Assembly (NCBI GenBank): GCA_964617555.1
Contig: CAZTYP010000015.1
Location: forward strand, 1 to 64,000
DNA: 64,000 bases
Direction of reading: 5' to 3'
Origin: 1-14-2-50-31-20 sp964617555
GTDB taxonomy: Bacteria; Bacteroidota; Ignavibacteria; Ignavibacteriales; Melioribacteraceae
The notes beneath the pieces were generated by a model that searched no databases, was not told the DNA's origin, and saw only the letters and a program-made list of their open reading frames with translations. A program made the translations under genes and the position numbers. The number at the start of each line of letters is the position of its first letter. The first letter of the stretch is position 1. Positions 43,539 through 51,891 of this stretch are shown here, one piece after another.

Positions 43539-44471
43539 TTAAAATCTAAATTGATCAGTCATGAAACCGATTCGTATTATATCTCTGTTTTTTGGGAAAT
43601 AAATATTATAATAATCTTGGCCGTGGTAATATTGAATAAATAACCCGATTTCTTCCAAAAAGGAAGGGTGGTAATAGAAAGTTATGCTGCCAATAAATCT
43701 ATTAAAAGTAAAAGCACTCCAATCACATAGATCACCGAAAAGCCAAGTTATTTCTCCTTTTAATGAAAATTTTGCATGTTCTTTTTTATTTTCTTTTGTT
43801 TTATATGGTAATTTGAATACAGCAAATTTCCAATGCCATCTGTAAAAGCTGTAAATACCTTGTAATTCTTCAATAGAGAGTGGTTCGGGGTGAAACTCAA
43901 ATGATGTACTAAAAAATTGAGCCGCATTTAGTGTGTTATCAAAAAATGTTTTTATTATTCCGATTTGGAAATAGTTAGTGGAAAAGTTGCCGGATTTGTA
44001 ATTAATTTCACCGTTATCAAGGTAGAAATCGTTTTGTTGTCCGTTGGAATGGTGGGCAATTTTTCCAAATAAAGTAAAGTTATTTATGGATAATTTTTTT
44101 CCGATGGAATAATAAATTGTAATTTGCGGCATATAACTGGGTGTTTGTACCGGCAAAGATTCTTCGTTGTACATTCTTAAAATTATTTGCGGAGTAAGTA
44201 CTCCCATAAGTTTTGAATCTTTATTTTGTCGTAAAATAAAATTAGGAATTAAGTTTGCTTCAAATATAAGCGGTTCAATATTACCCAAACCGCCACCGGC
44301 TGTAATATAACTGTTGCCGCTGTGTACCTCTGAGATTAATGATAAATCGAAATCATAATCTTCTTTGGTTGCGGTTTGGGAATAGAGAGGAAAAGTTACC
44401 GACAAAAAAAGGATGCTTAATAAATGCCGGTAAAATTTCCTAATTACAATATTTGGTTTGTTATTAAACAT
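43539..44471 (-). CDS. Outer-membrane phospholipase A1-like protein
   Basis: A 310-residue exported barrel. IAHHSNGQQND matches the HxSNG catalytic block of outer-membrane phospholipase A (PldA), giving H140 and S142 as the likely dyad. N166 in FSTNYFQIG is a plausible third residue, although the spacing from the serine is 24, against 12 in PldA. The C-terminal QYYHGQDYYNIYFPKNRDII and RIGFMTDQFRF resemble the PldA end (YGYGE...NRIGFG). PldA hydrolyses phospholipids that reach the outer leaflet. Its place between a LolA-like gene and a DUF1302-like gene links it with lipid handling. The family call is firm in outline; activity is inferred. Confidence 0.75.
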   Translation of the reverse strand: MFNNKPNIVIRKFYRHLLSILFLSVTFPLYSQTATKEDYDFDLSLISEVHSGNSYITAGGGLGNIEPLIFEANLIPNFILRQNKDSKLMGVLTPQIILRMYNEESLPVQTPSYMPQITIYYSIGKKLSINNFTLFGKIAHHSNGQQNDFYLDNGEINYKSGNFSTNYFQIGIIKTFFDNTLNAAQFFSTSFEFHPEPLSIEELQGIYSFYRWHWKFAVFKLPYKTKENKKEHAKFSLKGEITWLFGDLCDWSAFTFNRFIGSITFYYHPSFLEEIGLFIQYYHGQDYYNIYFPKNRDIIRIGFMTDQFRF

Positions 44472-44482
44472 ATTTGTTTAAT

Positions 44483-45265
44483 TTAAATTCCTCTTGTCAT
44501 CATTCTTTCAGTAAATTTGGATTTTGGAATACCGGTATTGATTTTAACGTTCTTTAATTCCATTACGGTTTTATGTTCTTTTTGTACATTGTCCATTTCC
44601 GTATGTGTAACAATTAAAAATCCTTTAATATTTTCATATTTTTTTACTTTAAGAGTTTTTAAATATTCTCCGTCTTCATCATAAAAATCTTTTTTTAGTC
44701 CAACCCATTTATCTTTAATTACCCAAGTAACGGTGCGTGAATACATATAATCTTCGTCTTTTGGAACACTTTCTACTACGTAGCAATCAACGCCGTCAAC
44801 TGTTTCTTCGCGTAACAATTTGTGAGTATCGTCTGTTGGTTTTCTATCGCCTAAATCATCATAAGTAAAATCGGAGCCCATAAAGTAATCACTTTTACTA
44901 TCGCTTGAAATACGCTTTGTTTTTTTCAATGCGGGCAAGTAGATCCATTGGTCGTCGTCCTTCCCTTCTTCATCATAACTCCAGTTCATAAATGAAGTGT
45001 TTTTTACATCTGCCGGAGCAACAAAGAACATGATCTTTTTTTCCACGTCACCAAAATCACGGGAAAATTGTTTTATTTTACGAACGCGTTCGTTACCGCT
45101 GGAATTAATTAATATCATTTTTAAATCGGCAGTCATATCGTCGCCAACAGGACGATTATAAACGTTTTCGATTATTTGTAATCCGGTTAATTGTTGTGCA
45201 AATATTGAGATATTTGCGGTTGCTAATAATGCAAACATTATCAATGATATTTTTAGAGTTTTCAT
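44483..45265 (-). CDS. LolA-like outer-membrane lipoprotein-sorting family protein
   Basis: A 260-residue periplasmic protein with a signal peptide ending FAQ. It has DMTADLKMILINSSGNERVR, DQWIYLPALKKTKRISS, DYFMGSDFTYDDLGDR and WVIKDKWVGLKKDFYDEDG, typical of the LolA-like half-barrel family encoded beside RND/MMPL transporters. The fold carries lipids or lipoproteins between membranes. One base separates it from the transporter stop codon; its ribosome binding site AAGGAG lies within the transporter gene. Confidence 0.88.
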   Translation of the reverse strand: MKTLKISLIMFALLATANISIFAQQLTGLQIIENVYNRPVGDDMTADLKMILINSSGNERVRKIKQFSRDFGDVEKKIMFFVAPADVKNTSFMNWSYDEEGKDDDQWIYLPALKKTKRISSDSKSDYFMGSDFTYDDLGDRKPTDDTHKLLREETVDGVDCYVVESVPKDEDYMYSRTVTWVIKDKWVGLKKDFYDEDGEYLKTLKVKKYENIKGFLIVTHTEMDNVQKEHKTVMELKNVKINTGIPKSKFTERMMTRGI

Positions 45266-45266
45266 T

Positions 45267-47570
45267 TTAATTCTCCTTCATTTTATTTTTGAAATATATA
45301 TTCGATTTATAGAGTAATATTACCATTATGGTTAAGGTTCCCACAAAGCTGATAAACATATTTAAGGAAACCAAAAATCCTAACTCTCTGTTAGGAGGGA
45401 ATACCGAAAAAAGAAGTACCATAAAACCGGCAATAACTACAATGGCATTAAACAATATTGCTCTTCCGGAATGCGCCATTGTTTTTTGTACTGTTAAATC
45501 TTTATTTCCACAAGCAGAGTTAAGTTTGTATTGTTCAATTAGATGGACGGCGTAGTCAATTCCAATACCTATTGCAATACTGGAGAGTAAAGCGGTTGTT
45601 GAATTTAACGGAATTCCAAACCAGCCCATAACTCCAAAACTTATTATTGCGGTTATTACAATAGGAACCGAACCTATAAGTCCGAGGTAGATATTTTTAA
45701 ACATAATTGCAAGTAGTACAATTACTATAATTAAAGACATTATTAAGCTTAAAATTTGTCCTTCCAAAATTAGGTCGGTAAATACGAGGGCTTTGTAACC
45801 GGAACCCGCATATTTCATGGTAATTCCGAGTTTTGAAAAATCGTCTTTGAATTTTTCAATTTCCGCCAATGCGGAATTAATGGCTTTGGAATTATCACTT
45901 TTTAATTGGAATGTAACATTAGCTTTCTTATAATTTTCGGTAACTACTTTCCATAAATTGTCAGGGTCGCCGGACATTTCGTAAAGCAGTAAATATTGTG
46001 CAATTAAATTTTGATTATCAGGTATTGTATTATATTCTTCTTTATCGGCATGCATTACTTTATTCATTCTGCACAAATAATCGGCAAGAGAGAAAGAATT
46101 TCCTACAACTTGTAAATTGCCGTCAACAGTTTTTTGCATTTTATCAATAACTTTTAATACTGCAGGGTTTTTAAATGCATCGTCATCCTTGCTATCCAAG
46201 ATCAAATTTATCGTTGAAGTGCCGCCAAAATGTTCGTTAATAAATTTATCGGTTAATACAATGTCGCTATCTTTTTCAAATTTGTCGAGAAAACTTGAGT
46301 TAATCCATACTTTTGTCATCCCGAATAGTGAAAGAGCAACAATAATAATGGTTACAAAAATTGTAGCGTATTTATATTTTAATACTTTTTCTGCAAGGTC
46401 ATAAGCGAATTGGTCTGAATTTTTATCAGTATCTTTTTTCTTTTTTTCTTTAAATTTCGGAAGACCAAAAACCATAATGCCGGCAGGAATTAATACAAGT
46501 GAGAAAGTCATGGCTACCATTACTCCGAATGCTGTGAATATTCCAAAATATTTGATCGGATATACTTGCGAAGTAAGTAACGAGATAAAACCCACGGCAG
46601 TAGTAACCGATGTCATAACTACAGGAGACCACATATTTTTAATCATATCTTTAACGGCTTCCAATTTTGTTGTATCGGGATGTTTGCGCATATAGAGATG
46701 CAAATGGCTGTACAAATGAATTCCATCAGCAACACCAATTGCAATTAGCATAACCGGTATCATGGTAGAGACCGCATATATGGGAATGTTAACTGTTGCC
46801 ATCAGTCCGAATGCCCAGATGGTGCTGAAAAATACCACAAGCATTGTTAAGATTGTACTTTTTACACTTCTAAGAGTTAAATATAAAACAAGGGTAATTA
46901 CCAGTAATACAATAGGGACCATTTTTTTCATATCCGCAGGTCCCAACAATGCCATTGTTCCTTCAACAATAGGGCGCCCTGCAACATAAAGTTTATTATT
47001 AGGGGTTTCATATTCTTTTGCTATTGCAAGAATTTTTTTGTAAAACTCTTGCGAAAAAACATTGTCGTTAATAGCTGCAATTACAACGGTAACGGTTTCA
47101 TCTGTAGAAACAAGTCTTCCGAAAACCATTTCGTTAGATTCTACTTTTTGTTTTAATGCATCAAGTTTTTCTTTTGTTTTGGGAACTCGCTTGTAAAATG
47201 CTTTTACGTCCATTCCGTCTTCAGTTCCCACGATGTTATCTGCTGTGTAAAGCGATGTAACATCGTCTTTTTCAATTTGTTTAAGTTTTTGCAATCGTTT
47301 GGTTAATTTTTTAACGATGCTTAATGTTTCGTAATTGTAAACCCCGTTTTTGTTTTCGACGGCAATAATTATCCCGTCTTTAATATTGAACCATTTTTCG
47401 GCTTTGTTACTATAAATAAAAGCCGGGTGGTCTTCGGGCATATATTTATCGAGGTCTGTTTCCATTCTGGAGTTTTCTTTCATCGGAAAGAAAAATAAAA
47501 CGGTAATTAATAATATTGCACCCAAAACCAAATAGGGAACTTTGAGTAATTTGTTAAGTAGTTTTTCCAT
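45267..47570 (-). CDS. MMPL/RND-superfamily transporter
   Basis: A 767-residue inner-membrane protein with the RND layout: one N-terminal helix (about 13-30), a large periplasmic loop, five or six helices (about 215-370), a helix near 402, a second loop, and a final helix group (about 630-755). SSIAIGIGIDYAVHLIEQY and AIGVADGIHLYSHLHLY are the twin transmembrane-helix-4-type motifs with the aspartates that carry protons. The size and form are those of MMPL proteins that move lipids or hydrophobic molecules. AAGGAT lies before the ATG, 61 bases after tetR. Confidence 0.92.
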   Translation of the reverse strand: MEKLLNKLLKVPYLVLGAILLITVLFFFPMKENSRMETDLDKYMPEDHPAFIYSNKAEKWFNIKDGIIIAVENKNGVYNYETLSIVKKLTKRLQKLKQIEKDDVTSLYTADNIVGTEDGMDVKAFYKRVPKTKEKLDALKQKVESNEMVFGRLVSTDETVTVVIAAINDNVFSQEFYKKILAIAKEYETPNNKLYVAGRPIVEGTMALLGPADMKKMVPIVLLVITLVLYLTLRSVKSTILTMLVVFFSTIWAFGLMATVNIPIYAVSTMIPVMLIAIGVADGIHLYSHLHLYMRKHPDTTKLEAVKDMIKNMWSPVVMTSVTTAVGFISLLTSQVYPIKYFGIFTAFGVMVAMTFSLVLIPAGIMVFGLPKFKEKKKKDTDKNSDQFAYDLAEKVLKYKYATIFVTIIIVALSLFGMTKVWINSSFLDKFEKDSDIVLTDKFINEHFGGTSTINLILDSKDDDAFKNPAVLKVIDKMQKTVDGNLQVVGNSFSLADYLCRMNKVMHADKEEYNTIPDNQNLIAQYLLLYEMSGDPDNLWKVVTENYKKANVTFQLKSDNSKAINSALAEIEKFKDDFSKLGITMKYAGSGYKALVFTDLILEGQILSLIMSLIIVIVLLAIMFKNIYLGLIGSVPIVITAIISFGVMGWFGIPLNSTTALLSSIAIGIGIDYAVHLIEQYKLNSACGNKDLTVQKTMAHSGRAILFNAIVVIAGFMVLLFSVFPPNRELGFLVSLNMFISFVGTLTIMVILLYKSNIYFKNKMKEN

Positions 47571-47595
47571 TATTTATATCCTTTTAATTGATTAG

Positions 47596-47623
47596 TATAC
47601 AATAGCTGATATTTTATTGTATA
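47596..47623. repeat. Inverted repeat between tetR and the MMPL gene
   Basis: TATACAATA (47596-47604) and TATTGTATA (47615-47623) are perfect 9-bp inverted arms around 10 bases. Nearby, at 47627-47636, TAAAATTAGT repeats the right part of the tetR operator region (48240-48249). It could be a regulator site or a weak hairpin that lowers read-through; AT-richness makes chance possible. Confidence 0.45.
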
Positions 47624-47631
47624 TAATAAAA

Positions 47632-48207
47632 TTAGTTCTTAATCATTATTTTAAGGGAGTTAAATAATTTTTCACCCTCTTTGGGAAGGTTAAACGAATA
47701 ATTATTTAGTTCCCATCTTTTTACAAGTAATCTGAGTGAACCCATAAGCATTAATGTAAGATGTTTATTGGTAATATCATTCCTTATATTTTTACTCATT
47801 TGTCCTTCCGATATTATTGTTAAAAAAAGTTCTTCTTTTTCTTCAATTATTTTGGCAATTTTTTTAGAAAGTTGTTTGTCATTTTTAAAGATTTCATCCG
47901 AAAAAATCACGGAAACAAGCTCCGGTGTCTCGGAAAAAGTTTCAAAATATTGTTGAAAAACGAAATGTATCTTTTCAATTGCAGTTGTTTCTTCAGAACC
48001 GATAATTTCGGGTTTTGCCGGTGTAATATTTTCGAAACTGTTTAGTAAAGCCAAAAGAATCGCTGTTTTGTTTTCAAAATGTCTGTATAATGCCGGTTCG
48101 GAAATACCTATTGCCTTTGCCAAATTTTTAATTGTTAATCCTTGTATTCCTTTTTCGGCAATTAAAGATATTGCCGCTTGTATTATTTCAGTCTGTCTTG
48201 ATGTCAT
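47632..48207 (-). CDS. TetR family transcriptional regulator
   Basis: A 191-residue DNA-binding repressor. The N-terminal helix-turn-helix reads LTIKNLAKAIGISEPALYRH, followed by FENKTAILLALLNSFE; the remainder is an all-helical ligand-binding domain. It is the first gene of the minus-strand operon and lies behind a promoter covered by palindromes, so autoregulation and control of the transport genes are inferred. The ligand is probably hydrophobic, given the operon, but cannot be read from sequence. Confidence 0.92.
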   Translation of the reverse strand: MTSRQTEIIQAAISLIAEKGIQGLTIKNLAKAIGISEPALYRHFENKTAILLALLNSFENITPAKPEIIGSEETTAIEKIHFVFQQYFETFSETPELVSVIFSDEIFKNDKQLSKKIAKIIEEKEELFLTIISEGQMSKNIRNDITNKHLTLMLMGSLRLLVKRWELNNYSFNLPKEGEKLFNSLKIMIKN

Positions 48208-48219
48208 TATTTTTATCTT

Positions 48220-48249
48220 GTTAGTTAATGTTCACTAACTAAAATTAGT
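48220..48249. promoter_or_regulatory. Probable TetR operator, two overlapping palindromes
   Basis: GTTAGTTAA-TG-TTCACTAAC (48220-48239) is an imperfect palindrome with 8 of 9 matching positions. ACTAA-AA-TTAGT (48238-48249) is a second palindrome sharing its edge. Both are built of TTAGT/ACTAA half-sites. The second covers the -10 box of the tetR promoter and the first covers the predicted transcript start, the usual way TetR repressors block their own gene. Confidence 0.7.
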
Positions 48250-48270
48250 AAAAAAAAATTCTTGTGTCAA
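48242..48270 (-). promoter_or_regulatory. Promoter of the tetR-MMPL operon
   Basis: On the minus strand TTGACA (plus-strand 48265-48270) is followed by a 17-base spacer and TAATTT (48242-48247). The -35 box is a full consensus match. The predicted start is near 48235, about 28 bases before the tetR ATG. It overlaps the palindromic operator. Confidence 0.68.
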
Positions 48271-48287
48271 TAAGAATTTTTTATCAT

Positions 48288-48316
48288 TAAAAATGGAGCA
48301 ACAACTTTGTTGCTCC
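48288..48316 (-). terminator. Rho-independent terminator of the DUF2202 gene
   Basis: Read on the minus strand, GGAGCAACA and TGTTGCTCC (plus-strand 48295-48303 and 48308-48316) form a perfect 9-bp stem with a 4-base loop, followed by ATTTTT. It lies 11 bases after the DUF2202 stop codon and insulates it from the tetR operon downstream. Confidence 0.85.
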
Positions 48317-48326
48317 TTCCTTAAAT

Positions 48327-49010
48327 TTATCTTACGCTTGTAACGCCGGTTTCTCTGTCGGAGTTTATTATTTCGTTAAAAAGTTCTTGTGAAATAAATT
48401 GAGGTTCGTAAGTTCCGTTGTTTCTTGTAATTTGTCGCATATAAGCACGTAAATGATTTCTGGAACCTCTTGTTAAGTTTTCGTAAACAAGAATGATATC
48501 TTGGTTATCAACTTCTTTTTCATAATCCATCAAATCTTTGATATCAAGGTCTTCTATTGTAGCGCCTATTTTCAATGCTTCAAGCAGACTTACATCACCG
48601 GCAGCAGTTAAATCGGTATATAATTTAGCCAAATCTTTATTTTGGAATACGCCTCTGGTATCGTCAATTATCGGATCTTCCAATTCGTATTTATCAAGTA
48701 ATGTTTTAATTGCGGACATATGGTTGCTTTCCGCCCGAGCAATATTGCTAAATATTCTCATTCCGTACTTATAATAAAAATGAAGATAAACATCGCGGGC
48801 TAATTTTTCTTCCTCGCGCATATGCAATAGTCCTTCTTTTTCGGTATCGGATAAATCTTCTGTAGGTGCATTAATAATCGCACTCTCCAAGTTTTCGGTT
48901 TCCAAACTGTTCCCATTTGTCTTAGCTTCAACCGGTGAAGAAGTATCGCTGCAGGCAATGGTAGTTAATATTAATGATAAAAGTGCTGCTGTTATTATTT
49001 TCGTTTTCAT
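48327..49010 (-). CDS. DUF2202 ferritin-like lipoprotein
   Basis: A 227-residue exported protein. The signal sequence ends TTIAC, so C20 is the likely lipid-bearing residue. The mature domain has HMREEEKLARDVYLHFYYKY, ARAESNHMSAIKTLLDKY and TRGSRNHLRAYMRQI, the helix pattern and Glu/His residues of DUF2202, a ferritin-like four-helix bundle that may hold a di-iron or similar metal site. It has its own ribosome binding site (CAGGAG) and terminator, and is probably a single-gene unit. Confidence 0.86.
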   Translation of the reverse strand: MKTKIITAALLSLILTTIACSDTSSPVEAKTNGNSLETENLESAIINAPTEDLSDTEKEGLLHMREEEKLARDVYLHFYYKYGMRIFSNIARAESNHMSAIKTLLDKYELEDPIIDDTRGVFQNKDLAKLYTDLTAAGDVSLLEALKIGATIEDLDIKDLMDYEKEVDNQDIILVYENLTRGSRNHLRAYMRQITRNNGTYEPQFISQELFNEIINSDRETGVTSVR

Positions 49011-49351
49011 TTTATTCTCCTGTATTTATAATTATGTTTTTATTATTTATGAAAATTTACAGATAGCATATCTATTATTATGCCAAAAAAATATTGCCAA
49101 AATATTATAAAATTGGTGGAGCATATTTTTGATACGACATATTAGAATGTGTCATTCGCCTGAATTGTCGGGGTGCTAAAAGTAGAATATTAAAATAATG
49201 CATAATAACGAAGATTAAATTTTTCCAAAAAATTCATTCGTATTTTGAATAAGTGGTGAAAATAATTTTTTAAAACTTAGCTCCAAGATATTTCACTTCA
49301 ATAAGTTATCAATATTCTTTATATTTAAAGTTCCATTTTTTGAGGATATTA
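49011..49351. other. Divergent intergenic region between the DUF2202 gene and yicC
   Basis: No gene is seen in these 341 bases. A possible minus-strand promoter for the DUF2202 gene is TTGGCA (plus-strand 49095-49100), a 17-base spacer and TAATAG (49072-49077). A plus-strand promoter for yicC is not clear; TTGAAT at 49245-49250 lacks a good -10 partner. The rest is AT-rich without strong hairpins. Confidence 0.4.
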
Positions 49352-50227
49352 ATGATTGAAAGTATGACCGGGTACGGTAGTGCCGGAGTTCTTTCCGGCA
49401 ATTATACAATTGAAGCGGAAGTAAAAAGTGTAAATAGTCGGTTCCTTGATATATCGTTACGTTTGCCTCGCAGTTTGAGCGATAAAGAGATTGAAATTCG
49501 TAATTTGATAAAGAAAAAAATCAATCGCGGAAAAATAACTCTGAACGTGTATTTAAAAAAGGATGGTGTTGATAACGGAATTCCAAGTTACAACGAAGAA
49601 GTTTTACACGGACTTGTTGAAATGCTGAAAAAAATAAAATCCGATTCAAATTTGGAAGCCGATATACAATTTAGCGATTTACTCTCTTTCCATAATGTTT
49701 TGTTTAACGATAATAATGAATACACGGAAGAGGAGTATGAATTAACAAAACAGGTAATTGCAGAAGCTGTTGATAAATTAAAAAAAATGAGAGAAGAGGA
49801 AGGGGAACACCTTGTTGAAGATGTACTGGAACGAATTGCTAAAATTGAAAATGTTGTTGACGAAATAGCCGGCATGGGAAGAGATACTGTTGGCGAATAT
49901 TTTCAAAAATTGCAAGAAAGAGCTAAAGAACTTATTGAAAATATTACCGATTATGATGAAAGATTAAAAATGGAATTGGCATTGCTGGCGGAAAAATATG
50001 ATATTACCGAAGAGACAGTAAGGTTGAAAAGTCATATTAATCAATTTCGCCAGACCTTAAAGAGTAAAATTGAAGTAGGGAAAAAACTGAATTTTGTTAT
50101 TCAAGAAATGAATAGAGAAGCCAATACTATAAATAACAAATCCGTATCGCTCAAAATTTCTAACAGAGGATTGATAATCAAAGAAGAATTGGAAAAGATT
50201 AGAGAACAAATACAAAATATCGAATAA
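49352..50227 (+). CDS. yicC: YicC/YloC family endoribonuclease
   Basis: A 291-residue protein with the invariant N-terminus MIESMTGYGSAG and the C-terminal block GKKLNFVIQEMNREANTINN, the defining ends of the YicC/YloC family, which has endoribonuclease activity in Escherichia coli. The start is ATG 49352 after TGAGGA; an in-frame TTG at 49340 overlaps that site. It leads the yicC-gmk-rpoZ set, a gene order conserved widely in bacteria. Confidence 0.94.
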   Translation: MIESMTGYGSAGVLSGNYTIEAEVKSVNSRFLDISLRLPRSLSDKEIEIRNLIKKKINRGKITLNVYLKKDGVDNGIPSYNEEVLHGLVEMLKKIKSDSNLEADIQFSDLLSFHNVLFNDNNEYTEEEYELTKQVIAEAVDKLKKMREEEGEHLVEDVLERIAKIENVVDEIAGMGRDTVGEYFQKLQERAKELIENITDYDERLKMELALLAEKYDITEETVRLKSHINQFRQTLKSKIEVGKKLNFVIQEMNREANTINNKSVSLKISNRGLIIKEELEKIREQIQNIE

Positions 50228-50241
50228 GGTTTGAAAATTAT

Positions 50242-50805
50242 ATGAGTAAAATTTTTGTTGTTTCCGCACCAAGCGGAGCCGGAAAAACTACAATTGTACG
50301 AAGTGTATTAAAAAAAATTCCGGAAATTGTTTTTTCAATTTCCGCTACAACGCGAAAAAAACGCAACCACGAAACAGATGGAGTAGATTATTTTTTTTTA
50401 ACGGAAGACGAATTCAAAAAAAAAATTGAGGCCGGGCAATTTGTTGAGTGGGAAAAATTTTATGATTATTATTACGGTACATTAAAAAGCTCTATTGACG
50501 ATACAATTGCGGAAGGAAAATCCGTTTTATTGGAAGTTGATGTAAAAGGGGCAATGAATATAAAAAAGGTTTACCCGCAAGCCGTTATGATTTTTATTGC
50601 GCCTCCCGGCTTGGAAGAGTTGAAAAACAGATTGATAAAACGGCAAACAGAATCGGACGAGGATTTGCAAAAAAGATTGGAAAGAGCTGAAATGGAGATG
50701 GATTTCAAAGATAAATTTGATTATGTTATTGTAAACGACCATTTGGATACGGCAAAGGAAAAAGTTTTTAATATATTAAAAAGCGAATTAACCAAGGAGG
50801 AATAA
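50242..50805 (+). CDS. gmk: Guanylate kinase
   Basis: A 187-residue enzyme that phosphorylates GMP to GDP with ATP. The P-loop is APSGAGKTTIVRSVL; SISATTRKKRNHETDGVDYF and FVEWEKFYDYYYGTL bind GMP, and RLERAEMEM lies in the lid. It starts 14 bases after yicC, and its stop codon directly touches the next start codon. Confidence 0.96.
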   Translation: MSKIFVVSAPSGAGKTTIVRSVLKKIPEIVFSISATTRKKRNHETDGVDYFFLTEDEFKKKIEAGQFVEWEKFYDYYYGTLKSSIDDTIAEGKSVLLEVDVKGAMNIKKVYPQAVMIFIAPPGLEELKNRLIKRQTESDEDLQKRLERAEMEMDFKDKFDYVIVNDHLDTAKEKVFNILKSELTKEE

Positions 50806-51102
50806 ATGGGAATAAAAGCAATTGATTTAAGAAAAATTGAAGCACGAACAAATAATATTTATGAGGCGGTTGTAGTTGCCGGAAAAAGAGCTCGCCAAAT
50901 AAACGATGAAAACAGATTGGAATTTAACCAACTTGTAAGTACTATGATTCCGTCAATGGAAGATGAATTTGAAGAACGCGGAAATCCCGATCAAGAAAAG
51001 ATATCATTAAAATTTGAAAAAAGAGAGAAGCCGCATATTCGTGCATTAAATGAATTGATAGACGGTGCGTTGGAATACAGATATCGTGATGCGGAAGAGT
51101 AA
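50806..51102 (+). CDS. rpoZ: RNA polymerase omega subunit (RpoZ/Rpb6-like)
   Basis: A 98-residue protein. NIYEAVVVAGKRARQIN is the omega signature that wraps the beta' C-terminus. Its length and divergent remainder are those of the Bacteroidota/Chlorobiota omega form. It begins at the base after the gmk stop, with AAGGAGG inside gmk as ribosome binding site; gmk-rpoZ is a standard pair. Confidence 0.88.
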   Translation: MGIKAIDLRKIEARTNNIYEAVVVAGKRARQINDENRLEFNQLVSTMIPSMEDEFEERGNPDQEKISLKFEKREKPHIRALNELIDGALEYRYRDAEE

Positions 51103-51141
51103 CTTATCCGGTTTCAACAGAGTAATACAAGTCGTAAACCG

Positions 51142-51891
51142 ATGAATTTGAAAGAAGAAATAATAGAACAATTAAATCAGCAAAAAGAAATTTTTGGTGA
51201 TGAACTATATACTTCCGTAAAATTAGAAAAATTTGATTATAAAAAGATACCTGGGAAAAGCACGTTGAAAATTGCAGAGAAAAAAGAAGAATTTATTCCC
51301 AAAGGAATCGAAATATCACAATTTGATAATTATGATAATCTGGATGATTTCAATAGTGCTATCAACACTTGTCATAAATGCGGTTTGGGAAATTCAAGAA
51401 TCAAATTTGTTTTTGGAGACGGAAATCCCAATGCGGATTTGATGCTTATCGGCGAAGCTCCCGGTGCCGAAGAAGATAAACAAGGTGTCCCTTTTGTCGG
51501 GAGAGCCGGACAGTTGTTAAACGACATTTTAAAAGCAATTAACTTTAAACGCGAAGATGTTTATATTGCCAATATACTTAAGTGTCGTCCTCCGAACAAC
51601 AGAGACCCACTGCCTTCGGAAAGGGAAGTGTGCAGTCCGTATTTATATAAGCAGATTGATTTGATTAAGCCCAAGCTAATATTGTGCCTTGGTAAAGTTG
51701 CCGCAAATGTGATGTTAAATAATAAAGATTCACTTACCAAGATGCGTGGGAAAGTGCATGAAATAAACGGTATTAAAACAATGGTAACATTTCATCCCGC
51801 AGCGTTGCTGCGAAATCCTAATTGGAAAAGGCCGACGTGGGAAGATGTACAAAAACTTAGAAAACTCTACGATGAACTGGTAGGTGAATAA
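51142..51891 (+). CDS. Uracil-DNA glycosylase, family 4
   Basis: A 249-residue iron-sulfur DNA repair enzyme that removes uracil from DNA. The family blocks are GEAPGAEEDKQGVPFVGRAG, YIANILKCRPPNNRDP and TFHPAALLRNP. The four cluster ligands are C77, C80, C148 and C164. About 75 residues precede the first cysteine, a longer, mostly charged N-terminus than the minimal family 4 enzymes. It abuts dnaB with no gap. Confidence 0.93.
   Translation: MNLKEEIIEQLNQQKEIFGDELYTSVKLEKFDYKKIPGKSTLKIAEKKEEFIPKGIEISQFDNYDNLDDFNSAINTCHKCGLGNSRIKFVFGDGNPNADLMLIGEAPGAEEDKQGVPFVGRAGQLLNDILKAINFKREDVYIANILKCRPPNNRDPLPSEREVCSPYLYKQIDLIKPKLILCLGKVAANVMLNNKDSLTKMRGKVHEINGIKTMVTFHPAALLRNPNWKRPTWEDVQKLRKLYDELVGE

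Noticed and set aside
45267..47570. Hopanoid transporter HpnN
   Set aside because: No hopanoid biosynthesis genes are nearby and the MMPL family is broad, so the specific name is not supported.
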